From contig OZ020487.1 in NCBI GenBank assembly GCA_963971405.1, positions 41,637,039 through 41,701,038 of the forward strand: a DNA stretch of 64,000 nucleotides, in the 5' to 3' direction. The notes under the pieces were generated by a model that saw only the letters and a list, made by a program, of their open reading frames with translations, was not told the DNA's origin and ran no database searches. The DNA comes from Psococerastis gibbosa (lineage: Eukaryota; Arthropoda; Insecta; Psocodea; Psocidae). Each line of letters begins with the position of its first letter. The stretch's first letter is position 1. Made by a program: the position numbers and the translations under genes. Of the stretch, positions 11,502-22,892 are shown one piece after another.

Positions 11502-13171
11502 AGGCGTAACCAAAGAAAGTTTTCGTAAATATTACCATGTACTGTGAGGAAAAGTGGGTGCCCGCGACAATAAGTGAGCCTACTTTGAAGAAGGGGAAGA
11601 ATGAATTTTCTAAATCTGTCCAAAGGAATAGAAATCTCTTGATGTTATCCCCAGATTTGAGCAAAGGAATTTTTCTAGCGCAGATAATTTGAACGATCTA
11701 AGCGAGACTATACGGGTATATTTATATTCCTGTAGAGCCCGATTAATTATAATTTGTATTCTTCCCCTAAAGGCCGATATTGTGAGTTGAAGGGGGGTAA
11801 GTACTTTACATGAAGCCTGCAATACTTTGTCTAATGTATAGGTTATAATAGGTTAAAAGTTATTCGTCCTATAGTTTTATATTGTAAATTTTAATTATTT
11901 CCTTTACCTGCTAGTCTGCATTGATCGCAGTCCAGATAGTTCAATAGTCTAAAGTGTGTGCGTATGTGTATAAAAATGATACCGGTATTTCAATTATGAT
12001 AGAATACAATTCAATAGTTGACTAATGTCTGAATTTTTTATTCATTATAGCGACACAAGAAAAATACATATTTTTTATGAGTAAATCAACCGGGTAATAT
12101 GGGCGACCGCGGCTCAGTCACTCAACGATTCAACAACTCTGACCGAGAGTTGGTTCCCGCCATAAGTTAAAAACAGTCAAAATCAAGCTACTAAGATCAC
12201 TAAGCAGGCCTATTATGGCGATTTGGGACTAACGTTACAACGGGGTTTATTCAATGGTTTTAAATCAATGAGTACAAAATGCGCGGGAAATTCAAATTGA
12301 TAAATTAATCCTCGGCTATATTTTTGGTGAGTTTTCATTTTTTTTTCTCCGTTAGATGTACCGGTAGTCACATTAATTAAATTTCTTATTATATTTCAAA
12401 ATTCTACTTGTAACTTTTAAGGTTTATTAGTATTTCCTTCAATTATAAAACAACGCAACTACGATCTACGCCTATCCGGGGCGTTGTATTAACTGCTGGA
12501 CCACAAGCCCAACTAGTGTAGTGTCCTCTAAATCCTCTACTTACCCTGTATATGCTCTAATTGACAAGATTCGTATTGCTATGGGCAGGTTAGCACAGCT
12601 AGATTCCTTTGATTAAATTTTTTTGTGAAAGAGGTATCTAACTGAACTTACTTTATTGCATAAAGGCAATGCTTTATTCAATATATTGCAGTATTATATG
12701 GTATATAACACTGCAATAGATAGTCTGTTTGCATTGCTGTTGCCCATTGCATATCAGACACATTAATTTGCTGTATCAGTTACAACTTCCTTCTTGTCAA
12801 TCGAGTAGCTATATTGTTATATCAGAGGAATACCTACAGTTTTAATTTAACTGCAATAGCATAACATTTATTAAATACTTTCCGGCACATTAACAATTTT
12901 AAATAAAATAAAATTCATTAAATTAATTTTTGTAAATTTAATTAAACCATCCTAAGGCATGGAAGATTCTCAGTCGCGATTTGCCGATTTCTTTTCCATT
13001 GTAGCCATAGGCCTGGCAGAAGATTTTTGACGACCTAACAAAAGTGCACGGGTTTCCCCTAGACACGCCATATCACAGAAACCTTTTGAATAAACTCTGT
13101 GGTTTTGCACCAACCATTCACCGAGCCCTATTCCATCAATGGAAAAGATGTCGGCCAATGACGAAACCTTA
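11502..13171. other. Lectin 3' flank and intergenic DNA, no gene seen
   Basis: Contains a half copy of the long-inverted-repeat element (12216-12418) and a degraded tRNA-like repeat fragment (about 12430-12520, ACGATCTACGCCTA). No further exon recognised. Confidence 0.5.
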
Positions 13172-13313
13172 GGCGGGGTTTCCACATACGTCAATGGTCA
13201 ATGAGAAATATGAAATTGACGTGGTAGTAGACATTTTTAGTATGTCTTTAATGTCTGCTAAAACATCAATTTCATATTTCTCATTGACCATTGACGTATG
13301 TGGAAACCCCGCC
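13172..13313. repeat. Palindromic MITE, GGCGGGGTTTCC end type
   Basis: 142-bp near-perfect hairpin with TTA on both sides, a clean 3-bp duplication. It contains GACGTGGTAGTAGACAT in one arm. It lies about 320 bp beyond the MsrA stop codon, so it may be in or near the 3' UTR. Confidence 0.88.
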
Positions 13314-13635
13314 TTAACTCACCTAGGACAGGACATACAAATACGAAACGAGTAGACAAAGATACTAGTAAACAGTCATCGTACAATAATATTATGGAGT
13401 AGGCCTAAACCTGAACAGATAAAACCTATGAATATAAATGGATAAAAAACTGATTCCCCTCCGAAATAAAACTGTTGTAAAAATGTAAAAAATTGGTTTA
13501 AAAGAAAGGTGTCAGAACATCCTAAGTCGTGCTGCTTAGCCCCCATTTACTCGTGAGCAAAATCATAATTCTAAAGCCATTTCCGCCTAGTAATAGCCAA
13601 AACATAAGCATATTCCAAGTAAGTTTCCAAGACTT

Positions 13636-13876
13636 TCAACAGAAGAGTCCATGTCCCTGAAATTTGGTAACTAACTTGCGGACGTGCTCGGTAGCTTCAG
13701 CATTGAGCCCCAACTGTGCGGCCTCCTCTTCGAACTGCTTGACGCCGCCCTGGCCGACGACGTAGCCATTGAGGCGGGCTGCCACATGCGACGCCGTCAG
13801 CTGCTGCGTGTTGCGCGTCAGACCAATGGCGGACAGTAACTCCGGATACTGTTGCAGCCGATATTTCTGGTGGTAA
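13636..13876 (-). CDS. MsrA: MsrA exon 4 (C-terminal)
   Basis: Acceptor ACTTTCAG. Begins with YHQKYRLQQ and ends GHGLFC followed by the stop. Noticeably GC-richer than the surrounding AT-rich DNA, as expected for coding sequence. Confidence 0.93.
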
Positions 13877-16800
13877 CTGAAAGTTACAATCAAAACAAAT
13901 TAATAAGTAGTAGATTTATCCCTTTCAGCACTGAATTTTTTCTGCTTATGAGGACATGCTGCGTAGAAAATGAACACCCCAAAATTTGTTGTTTTTATTT
14001 ACTTTTTATTTTTTATTTCATTAAGAGTGTACAGCCCGTAGGAAATTGGCAGCCCGAAATTTAATACTTTTTATTTTTTTTTTAATGAACTAAGCATGTT
14101 ATTAAAGATTTGGCTCATTAAAGTTGTAGAAGACTACTTCATGCATCATATTATAAGATATTTATAGTTTTCGAAATTGTAGTTTTTTTTCAGAAACATG
14201 CAAATATTTTATAAGCAATAACTTTTCTCGCATTATTGATTTTATAAAAAAACTAAAGTTTCGAAAACTAAAAATACCTTATTATATGATGCATGAAGTA
14301 GCCTTCTACAACTTTGATGGGCCAAATCTTTAATAACATGCTTAGTTAATTAAATAAAAAATATTAAATTTCGGGCTGCCACTTTCCTACGGGCTGTATG
14401 TACACTTTTAGCAAAGCAAGTCATCAAAGATTTGGCTCATAAAAGTTGTAGAAGACTCCTTCATGCATCATATACAAGTAATAGGAAATATTAAATTTTC
14501 GGTAGGCCTGCCTTAGTTCTGTCATAAAGACCCAGGGACGGCTTCAGAAAACGTTTTCGGGGGGGGGGGGGCGGAAAAATATCGCGTTTCTTTTATTTGC
14601 GTTATAATTTTTCTTAATTTCCTTCAAAAGTCCAATCTATCTGGTATAAAACTTTTTCTCTCTTCGGTCGCCCCCCCCCCCCCCCCAAGGATCGGTCCCT
14701 GTAAAGACCAGACAGGACTAAAATTTCGCGTATTCGGAGATTTTTGGAAGAACCACAAAACCGAAAAGTTAAAATACCTGATTATATGATGCACGAAGTA
14801 TTCTTTTACAACTTAGATGAGCCAAATTTTTAATAACTTGATGATTTAATTAAATAAATAAAATTGTGTGTGTCAGTTCCGACTCACGACTGGAGTTTAC
14901 TCCTCAAGTACGATCGCCTAAACAGGCACAAAAAGCTTGATTGACTAAGGCGACCATTCCACCGGTGAATTTACATTTTGCACGTATTACAGTTGAGATT
15001 TTACCGACGAATAAACCTACCTTTGAGGGGGGGGGGGCCCGTCTCCCCCCTAGAAAATGTTGGAAAAAATAGGTCTGAAATATTGGGGCTTTAAGTATTT
15101 TGAGTAATCTATTTTTGTGAAAGTAATTGGTCAATATGTTGATATTTTTTCAAGATGTCTTTCATGTAAAATAATCATACCAAGAATTAATTTCCCTTTT
15201 ACATAAATAATTAGATTACTCGTGACTTCGTGGTATTTCATTTTAATAAACAAAAAATAACAAAAACTTAGAGTTTTAGAAAAACTTGTTTTAACAACCC
15301 GAATTAGTAAAACCCAAATAATCGTTAAGAAATTAACTTTGTCTAAGAAACCCACTTGTGTTAGTATAAAACCCTGAGCGCTTTCGGCAAGAACTGCCAT
15401 ATCCAGAGGGAAACCCACTAGCACAGTTACACCTTATCTGCGATTTGAGACTTGCTCAACTCGAGGAGAAGATGCAAATGTGACTAGGGAGAGGAAACCT
15501 TGGTTTATATAGGACTGGGAGCGGGAGGAGGAGGAGGGGGTGGGAGGGGGCGTGGCTGGTTACCTATTCCTAACCTGCTAGCTAGATCTATTAGAAGGGA
15601 TGATTGTGTGAATGTTATGTCGTTTGTTAATTTTTCCTTATTGTGTAAAGCTCTTTTGATTTCAACATTTTCAAAAAAATTTAAAGTGTAACTTTTCTTT
15701 ATTTTGTGTAGGGCGGTCCAATTGTGAGGATTGAATGTGTGATTTTCCGAGTTAAGGTGTTTCGCGAATGTGGTGTTGGTGTCTCGTTTACCTGTTATAT
15801 GTTCTCTGACCCTAGTTTTAAAGCTTCTGCCTGTTTGGCCTATGTAAATTGCGTTGCAATCGTTACAATTTAGACGATAAACTCCATTGCCTTTTTCCTT
15901 TTCTGGTTTGGTTTGCAGTTCATGAGTTTATTGGCTAAATTGTTGCGGTTGTACGGGGCTGGTGTTTTGTCTGTTTTAAAAGAAATGAGGTTACTTATTT
16001 TTTCTGTGATTTTTTCTATGTATTGTATCCTGAAATATGATTTATTGGTTTCCGGGTTTAAGCTCTTTGGGGGGTAAATTAGTTTACTTAAAATTTCCCT
16101 CTTTTCCCTCGCTCGCCCAATTCGCTAATATTCCTATATTTTCTAAATTTCTGGGGGGGGGGGGGGAAGTCTGCCTAGCAAATTATATGACTTTTTTATT
16201 ATTTAAATTTTATTGCTTTTTAATGTGTATGAAATACGTTATATACATTAAACTAAGTTCAGTAAAACAAAAAAAAATAAAAAGTAAACTTTTGTTTCTG
16301 GAACGCCCAGCGACCTAGCCATGGATGTCATACATGGCATATAACATACGATATACGTATAATGAAAACCAAACTTTCTTGTTTAATTCGTCATAATTGC
16401 TCATAGCACGGTCCTACACTCTTGGAGGGTACCTGGAAACTGTGATAACCGATTGCTCTATCTCAGCAATTATCAGAATCGACAGTGTTAGTGTCCCGTC
16501 CTCGTGTTCGCAATTAGTTTCCATCTTTCCCACCACCTGGAAAATCCTCACTTTAATTGTTGACTGGTTGGTTGGGATAGACTTCTTTCCCGCCATAAAT
16601 AATTGTTCAGTTGATCGTCTAAAGTGTGATGTGTAGACTCTACACATCACACTACAATGGAATCCGAGTCGCGTTGGAAAGGGCGGGAACGAGAAATCAA
16701 AACAGAGCACAACCCTTCAGCAACCAGTCTGCCCTCAATCGCAATCATACGTACATCCGCCAAATCAGCGATCAACCGAGCTTGATCGGCAATCCAATCT

Positions 16801-18951
16801 GTAATGTTTGACTTATACTCCAGTTGCATGGGTGTGTTATGTGTGCCTCCTCCTCCACGAAAAATTATTTTCTGTTGCATATTAGACTCAGGCGGCTATT
16901 CCACTTATAAATAATCCGTCATTTGTGCTTCAATAATTGAAGAGATTTTTTTTACTCTACAGGTATATAAAAACAAAAATCTCATCAATTATTGATGCAC
17001 AAATGACGGAATATTGACAAGTGGAATAGCCGCCTTAGAGGCGAACACATTAGAAAGATACAATATTAAGGATAGCTACAATAGGTACTTACTCCTCAGC
17101 GTCATAAAATATAGGAGCAGGAACTATTGTCGTAATTATGGATCCTTTCACCTTAGATTGTTGCTCCTTGAGGGTCTGCTCAGCCAATGCTTTTTGCTCA
17201 TCGTTGTGGTAAAAAATAATAGATGTATACTGTAATGTAAAAACAAAGTTTATTTACAACTAGTTAGTGTGCTTACACAAAGTCACCCATTCCAGTAACG
17301 CGGGGTGAAATCAGCCAAAAGGGTAAAACTGCAAATACAATATAATAAATGTGCCTACAAATTGCGCTGTAATTAACTAGCACTTGACCTGAGCGTATAT
17401 ATTGTAAATAGAAAGAAAGAAAGAAAATTGGCTTTATTTTCCATATGGGCGAATTTTGAGCTCACTCTTATAATTAATCAATCTGACAGTTTCCTCTTCA
17501 ATCAAATACAATTTAACAGGAAATATACATCGTAGAGCTGTAATGGCCCAAAAGGGTGTATAGGGCAGATTACTGGTTCAGCAAGCAGGTCTCCAAGAAG
17601 ACCTGATTAATAAGTTAGAGGATTCGAACTGAATGACATTTAAAATGATGGTTCAACGAACGTTTTAAATGCATAAATATCAATGTTATAAGCCAGAGGC
17701 TGGTACATAGACTAACGGTATACAGTATGACAGATTAGGATATAGTAAGCTATAGGAATATTACAGAGCTATGTAAAAAATGTCCATCTACATTTCGATT
17801 TACATTACATGGCTGTCATATGGCTACATTTTTGGAATTTCTTCAATTTGACATCCTAGTGTCGTTATCTAGTCACGTTCCAAAACTGTAGCCAATTTGT
17901 GTTAATCTTCTTTTTCTTTTAAAGCCTTTTCTATCAAAGATTGGCGATAATCATGGCAATTGACTGCTGTTCTGATAAGGGAAGTCGTACTCTTGTCATA
18001 CCACTGCCTCAGGTTTTTCAATGCAGGAAGTTCTTATTCTGTTAGTGCCACATATGTCACATAATGTACGAAAAACTTTGAAGGACATTTCAACTCGCAA
18101 TCAGACATTTTTTATAATTCGAAATTCCTTTGTAATTTGATTTTTTACACCCGTAAGGTTTTTCCAGCTCAGGTTGATTCAATGGCCCGGTGTACACCGA
18201 CGGTTCTCGCAGTCGCCATTTGCCGAGTCCTTCAAAAATAATAATAAAAGATAAGGCTAGTAGCCTACCATACCTGTTTTGTGGCTCTATCAGTTGCATC
18301 ATGGTTTGACCAAAATAGCTTCAGCAGGTCTGAATACTTGATTTCATTAGGGTCAAAATCAATCTCGATGGCTTCAGTATAATCGCCGATATTCTTGTAT
18401 GTAGGAATGCCTGTACTCCCTCCAGTGAATCCAACCCGCGTGCGAATGACACCTTTTGTGGCGCCAAAGAGAGAGTCTGGGCCCCAAAAGCAGCCCATGG
18501 CGAATGTCGCCTTTGTGGTTTCAATGTTTACTTCGTGTAGAGGAGCCATACCCTAAAAAAACGCATAATACAATAAATAGGAACCGGGGAGACCCATGCA
18601 TAGACTTGAAGGAGAGAGAATTGTCAATATAATCTGTTTAAAAGCTTCTAGTCCCTAAAGTTCGGACCGACTCCACAGTCTCACATTAACAATTCATATA
18701 ATTGTTGAATTAGATGTTCATGCTTGAAATTAAGGTGCGTTAAAAACACACTACTGCTCTTACGGCTAGTGCTTTTGAATGAGACATATTTACATGCTGC
18801 ATGTACAGTAACCTTGAAGGATATGATAACTGAAGCAGTTGGACTTGCCCGACTGCTTGGTGCTTTCACAGCTTCAATCACTCACCTTTGTTGAGATGTA
18901 GACGGAACGACCGCCTAGACGTAATACAGTCGAAAGTAGTGACTGAATCAT
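13636..18951 (-). CDS. MsrA: Peptide-methionine (S)-S-oxide reductase MsrA, 4 exons (18951-18886, 18552-18274, 17229-17093, 13876-13636)
   Basis: Reduces methionine-S-sulfoxide in proteins and free methionine. The exons join in phase (0, 0, 2) to 240 residues. Residues 1-22 are basic and hydroxylated without acidic residues, as in a mitochondrial targeting peptide, and a Met at 24 could give a cytosolic form. The MsrA catalytic motif GCFWG is at 42-46 (nucleophile Cys43), followed by the GGS/PTY region, the FYHNDEQK helix and the YHQKY motif. The protein ends GHGLFC, whose terminal Cys is probably the resolving cysteine. Length fits animal MsrA. The 3.2 kb third intron is packed with nested transposons and a Penelope-type fragment. 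Confidence 0.92.
14023..14408. repeat. Nested long-inverted-repeat MITE (inner copy)
   Basis: Ends AAGAGTGTACAGCCCGTAGG / CCTACGGGCTGTATGTACAC, with long imperfect arms. It sits inside the element starting at 13951. Confidence 0.75.
14533..14701. mobile_element. hAT MITE related to the full hAT at 43037
   Basis: 169 bp. Ends CAGGGACGGCTTCAG / GGATCGGTCCCTG, bounded by an exact 8-bp duplication TAAAGACC (14525-14532 and 14702-14709). G and C runs lie next to the ends. The right-hand block (AATTTCCTTCAAAAGTCCA and following) matches the right end of the 4.4 kb hAT at 43037-47422. Confidence 0.92.
15505..16070 (-). pseudogene. Penelope-type GIY-YIG endonuclease fragment
   Basis: On the - strand the frame from about 15915 to the TAA at 15505-15507 reads a GIY-YIG domain: GVYRLNCNDCNAIYIGQTGR and then a conserved Arg/His/Glu stretch (TRVREH). 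It ends in a Pro-rich tail. About 30-60 bases upstream the frame has a stop, and homologous sequence continues in another frame to about 16070. The C-terminal position fits Penelope-like retroelements. No reverse transcriptase is visible. It sits in MsrA intron 3. Confidence 0.75.
16891..17034. repeat. Palindromic MITE next to MsrA exon 3
   Basis: Ends GGCGGCTATTCCACTT / AAGTGGAATAGCCGCC, with inner AATCCGTCATTTGTGC shared with the copy at 22175. It ends 58 bp from exon 3, inside intron 3. Confidence 0.85.
17093..17229 (-). CDS. MsrA: MsrA exon 3
   Basis: Acceptor TACATTACAG and donor GTAAGT. Codes for YTSIIFYHNDEQ through the FYDAE stretch that precedes the conserved YHQKY motif. Ends two bases into an Asp codon completed by exon 4. 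Confidence 0.9.
18274..18552 (-). CDS. MsrA: MsrA exon 2 (catalytic core)
   Basis: Codes for the GCFWG motif and the core up to the NHDAT region. Ends at a GTATGG donor after ACAAAACAG, phase 0. Confidence 0.92.
18886..18951 (-). CDS. MsrA: MsrA exon 1 (presequence)
   Basis: A 22-codon exon, too short to stand out as an ORF. ATG at 18951-18949; it ends at a strong GTGAGT donor. The next exon has a TTTTTTAG acceptor in matching phase 0 just upstream of the second Met. The Arg-, Ser- and Thr-containing peptide with no acids suits mitochondrial import. Confidence 0.75.
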
Positions 18952-19459
18952 TTAATGCTCAAGGCCTACAAAGTTAAAAAGATAAAATGTTATCTTTGTA
19001 GATATTATGGGCTATTTACATAACTTTCATCTGATTTGAGCAGAGGCAGGGTTATAGCCAGGCCTAATAAGTAGGTACTGTATATAGCAGTCGGTATACT
19101 ATGGCGATTAGCATCCCCTTATTCTTGAGGTTAAAAATTTAAACAAAACAATTTTGAATAGTAGGCTACATTCCATTATAAAACTATCTTGCTTACATTT
19201 TTAATCCCATGGACATAAAAACATATAAAACATAGGCTATATATATTTCAAACATCCTTGATCCCCGCGGTTATGATTAGGCTAATATTAATCGCCATAG
19301 TGGGCCCGCAGGTGCAGAATGATATATTTATGTATCTTGTCATTATCAATACATACTCACTGTAGACTACCGTACTGACAATGATCTTAGGTCCATTCTT
19401 ATAATAGGTAGTTATCCTACAAAAGAAAATTTTAAAAGATATTTTGAAAGTGGCACTTA
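18952..19459. other. MsrA upstream region, no gene seen
   Basis: Presumed MsrA promoter side. Contains a palindromic repeat at about 19098-19304 (ends ACTATGGCGATTA / TAATCGCCATAGT) whose middle resembles the element at 53740-53830. Confidence 0.5.
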
Positions 19460-19844
19460 GGTGCCCATTCCACCGACCGGCTAGGGCTATTTACAAAAAC
19501 AGAGACGTGATAGCAGACATTCAAGACTTTGGCGGGGTTTCCAGCGACCTCGCATTGCAGAATTGACGGAAATGTTTATTTTCCTCTATGCCATAGTTAA
19601 AATTGATCAATGATCATACAGTAAAATCACAAACAAACAAACTAAAATTAAAAAATGGCCTCATGGGATATGTTAAGTACAAACATTATAATAGATTTCA
19701 ATAAAAAGAAAAATTCTAATTTCCGTCAATGTCATTTGCATTCTGCAATGCGAGGTCGGTGGAAACGCCACCTAAGTCTTGAATGTCTGCTACCACGTCA
19801 CCGTTTTTTTTAAATAGCCCTAGCCGGTCGGTGGAATGGGCGCC
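19460..19844. repeat. MITE family A, copy 4
   Basis: 385 bp with TTA on both sides. It lies between the MsrA start and the SSADH 3' end. Outer and inner inverted repeats are well preserved. Confidence 0.88.
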
Positions 19845-20339
19845 TTAGGGCCTATTTCTAAACATTATCTCCATATAATATATAACAAATATTTATGAAA
19901 ATGCGTTGTAAAAACTGCGATATCATCATACTCCATGTCGATATCGTAATAACTCCTTGACCCTGGCCAGTTTAGTTTCGCCCTGGAATGTCAACGATAT
20001 AATTTGGATCCTTTATGGTATGCAGAAATGGTCGAGCTGATGGTCTAGTCTGGACTAGTCTTTAGGGCACTGGTCGGGTTTCGGATCAAATGGGCAATTA
20101 TAGACAGCATTTGTTAAGTAATAACTCGTCATTACTATATTTTTTTTATAACTTCAGCAGAGTTATAAAATTTCATGGAACAAATTTGTACAATCGGTAG
20201 GCAAGGTAAAAATAAAATAATTTACAGTGGTAGTTACTGTACACAAGCACAGGTAAATGTATTAACAAGAGAGAAATGTACTGCTACATAAAACATACAA
20301 ATATAAAAATAATTAGTTGACCGAAATCATAACTATGTC

Positions 20340-21827
20340 TTACTGCAGTCCACCAAAACATAGATATTTGACATAAGTAAACTCATCTATGCCATGATGG
20401 GATCCTTCTCTACCAAACCCAGATTCTTTGACGCCTCCAAATGCAGCTTCAGCAGTTGAAATGATGCCCTCGTTAATGCCGACCATGCCAACCTCGAGCT
20501 GCCTGGCCACCCTCCAAGCCTGCTGCACACTATCCGTGTAAAAATACCCAGCAAGACCCCTGTCTGTGGAATTTGCAACTTTCACAGCCTCTGCTTCTGT
20601 TTCAAATGGAATAATTGTGACTACCGGCCCAAACACTTCTTCGGAATAAACTGCCATATCGGGCGTTATGCCAGTGAGAATAGTGGGGGCATAGAACAAT
20701 TTTCCAATTTCTGAAAGACGTTTCCCTCCACAGACCACTTTAGCACCTTTACTGATGGCGTCTTCAACGATTCTTTCAACCTTAGTTATTTGAGCGTCAT
20801 TAATGAGTGGTCCCAAAGTTGCCCCCGGTTTCAAAGCAGCCACTCTCGCTGACAATTTTTCTATGAACTGGTCAGTAACATTGTTTTGAATGAGAAACCG
20901 GTTAGCACTGACACAAGTTTGTCCACAATTACGGAATTTTGAAGCAATAGCTCCATCGGCTGCTTTCTCCAAATCAGCACTGCTGAACACAATGAATGGG
21001 GCATTTCCTCCAAGTTCTAAAGCTACTCGTTTAACCCCTGTTGCACATTGAGCGTATAAAATTTTTCCGACTTCTGTGGACCCCGTAAATGAAATCCCAG
21101 CTATGTCTTTGTGCTGACAAAGAAGTTTCCCAACGTCTGCAGCGTTAGGACGGTCGCATGTCACTACATTGAATACTCCTGGAGGAATACCTGCTTGAGA
21201 TGCGAGTTCTGCAACGGCAAGAGCCGTAAGAGGTGTGTCTTCGGCCGGCTTGACTATACATGTGCAGCCTGCAGCAAGTGCCGCTCCGGCTTTTCGAGTG
21301 ATCATTGCAATAGGAAAATTCCATGGAGTAATAAGTCCTACTACGCCAATAGGTTGCTTAATAAAAACCAGTTCTTTACCTCTGGTAGGACTGTCAATTA
21401 CCTCCCCATGAATACGCCGCGCTTCTTCCGCAAACCAATCAACAAATGAATTAGCATAGCCAACTTCTCCAAGAGCTTCAGCTTTTGGCTTCCCTGCCTC
21501 TGCAGATACAATGTCAGCTATTTCATCTGCATTTGCGACTAAAAGTTCGTGCCACTTTCTGAGGATAACACTCCTTTCTTTTCCAGTCTTCTCCTTCCAT
21601 AACAGAAAAGCCTGTGAAGCAGCATCAATGGCACCATTGACATCATCTGTGTTTAAATGTGGAACATCCCCCAGAACTTTTCCATTAGAAGGATCTGTAA
21701 CTGTAAATGTCTCCTTCTTCCGCCCTTCAACCCATCGTCCATCAATGTATGCTTTATTTCTTAATAAGCTCATATTGCGCATTTGAGCAGACATATGACA
21801 AGGGGCAATGACACTTCGCAAAAACAT
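20340..21827 (-). CDS. Ssadh: Succinate-semialdehyde dehydrogenase (ALDH5A1-like), single exon
   Basis: Intact 495-residue aldehyde dehydrogenase. The family oxidises succinate semialdehyde to succinate with NAD(P), the last step of the GABA shunt in mitochondria. A basic, Met-rich N-terminus (1-22) suits import. Visible motifs: TPWNFP (167-172, oxyanion Asn170), nucleotide-site GSTEVG (249-254), general base Glu271 in LELGG, and nucleophile Cys305 in CGQTC. The GEVGYANSF and EEARRIHGE stretches favour ALDH5 over other ALDHs. Odd points: no introns although its neighbours have several, and Ser307 where human SSADH has the second Cys of its redox switch. A paralogue with another aldehyde substrate is possible. 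Confidence 0.93.
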   Translation of the reverse strand: MFLRSVIAPCHMSAQMRNMSLLRNKAYIDGRWVEGRKKETFTVTDPSNGKVLGDVPHLNTDDVNGAIDAASQAFLLWKEKTGKERSVILRKWHELLVANADEIADIVSAEAGKPKAEALGEVGYANSFVDWFAEEARRIHGEVIDSPTRGKELVFIKQPIGVVGLITPWNFPIAMITRKAGAALAAGCTCIVKPAEDTPLTALAVAELASQAGIPPGVFNVVTCDRPNAADVGKLLCQHKDIAGISFTGSTEVGKILYAQCATGVKRVALELGGNAPFIVFSSADLEKAADGAIASKFRNCGQTCVSANRFLIQNNVTDQFIEKLSARVAALKPGATLGPLINDAQITKVERIVEDAISKGAKVVCGGKRLSEIGKLFYAPTILTGITPDMAVYSEEVFGPVVTIIPFETEAEAVKVANSTDRGLAGYFYTDSVQQAWRVARQLEVGMVGINEGIISTAEAAFGGVKESGFGREGSHHGIDEFTYVKYLCFGGLQ

Positions 21828-22174
21828 GGTAGTAAGGCTCTATTTGGAAGACAAGTTTAGATTTTATGTGTGTTAGTATTTTACCACATATTATACCGAA
21901 GGATCACTAATTTAAACTGATAATCTTACATTATCTCATCTTTTATTGATTAATTGAAATAAATTTGTTGTCTACTTACGTGGCAGAGGGAACGGGTCAA
22001 CAGGAAACTTTACTATTGACACGTTTAACTAATTTTAAATTTCCCGCCTCTGGATTTGACGGTGTTCACCATGGACATGGAGCAGAAAATGAATTCTCTT
22101 TTCGTTTATGATACAAGCCATAAAAATTCTAAAAATAAACACTAATTATTTCTACAACTTACAACTACTTGTAA
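21828..22174. other. SSADH upstream region, no gene seen
   Basis: AT-rich presumed promoter side. No recognisable TATA or initiator could be assigned with confidence. Confidence 0.4.
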
Positions 22175-22345
22175 GGCGGCTATTCCATCTGTCAATAATC
22201 CGTCATTTGTGCATCAAAAATTGATATGTTTGTTTTAAGGAGACTATTATGTAGATACTTAACTTATCTATTATAAATTAAGTACATAGTAGAGACTTAT
22301 TACTGATAAACAAATGACGGATTATTGACAGATGAAATAGCACCC
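22175..22345. repeat. Palindromic MITE, GGCGGCTATTCC end type
   Basis: 171 bp, flanked by TAA on both sides. Inner arms AATAATCCGTCATTTGTGC / AACAAATGACGGATTATTG, and the same central block (AAGTATCTACATAATAGTC reversed) as the copies at 2008 and 30566. Confidence 0.85.
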
Positions 22346-22515
22346 TAAATGTAGGCTTGATCAAGCGCCTGGAGGCAACACAGCTGGCGTTACCGGCGAT
22401 CATCTTATTAATATTCATAAATATCATTCAGATTCACTAAAACAAGTACAAGTTTAAACATTATTTTTTGCAAGTTAACAATAAATGTTATACCCTACAG
22501 ATGAAGACCTACTAA

Positions 22516-22892
22516 GGCGCCCATTCCACCGACCTGCTAGGGCTATTTAAAAAAACGGTGACGTGGTAGCAGACATTCAAGACTTAGGCGGGGTTTCCAC
22601 CGACCTCGCATTGCAGAATTGACGGAAATGTTTATTTTCCTCTATGCCATAGTTAAAATTGATCAATGATCATACAGTAAAATCACAAACAAACTAAAAT
22701 TAAAAAATGGCGTCATGGGATAGGTTTTTATAGATTTTAATAGATTTCTATAAAAAGAAAAATTCAAAGTTCCGTCAGTGTCATTTGCATTCTGCAATGC
22801 GAGGTCGGTGGAATCGCCACCTAAGTCTTGAATGTCTGCTATCACGTCACCGTTTTTGTAAATAGCCCTAGCCGGTCGGTGGAGTGGGCGCC
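22516..22892. repeat. MITE family A, copy 5
   Basis: 377 bp with TAA on both sides. The inner arms and outer ends are the best matched of the five copies (ACCGACC in the left end, GGTCGGTGGA in the right). Confidence 0.88.

Larger units (their letters stand above)
13951..14880. repeat. Interrupted long-inverted-repeat MITE (outer copy)
   Basis: Starts AGGACATGCTGCGTAGAAAA and matches the uninterrupted copy at 56809-57216. It is split twice: by a sister element at 14023-14408 and by a hAT MITE at 14533-14701. The right end is lost or degraded. Confidence 0.7.

Noticed and set aside
11286-11664. Several - strand ORFs over lectin exon 4
   Set aside because: Antisense shadows of the lectin exon with no domain of their own.
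15500-15691. Gly-rich + strand ORF
   Set aside because: Antisense of the Pro-rich tail of the Penelope-type fragment.
21111-21786. + strand ORFs over SSADH
   Set aside because: Antisense shadows of the dehydrogenase.
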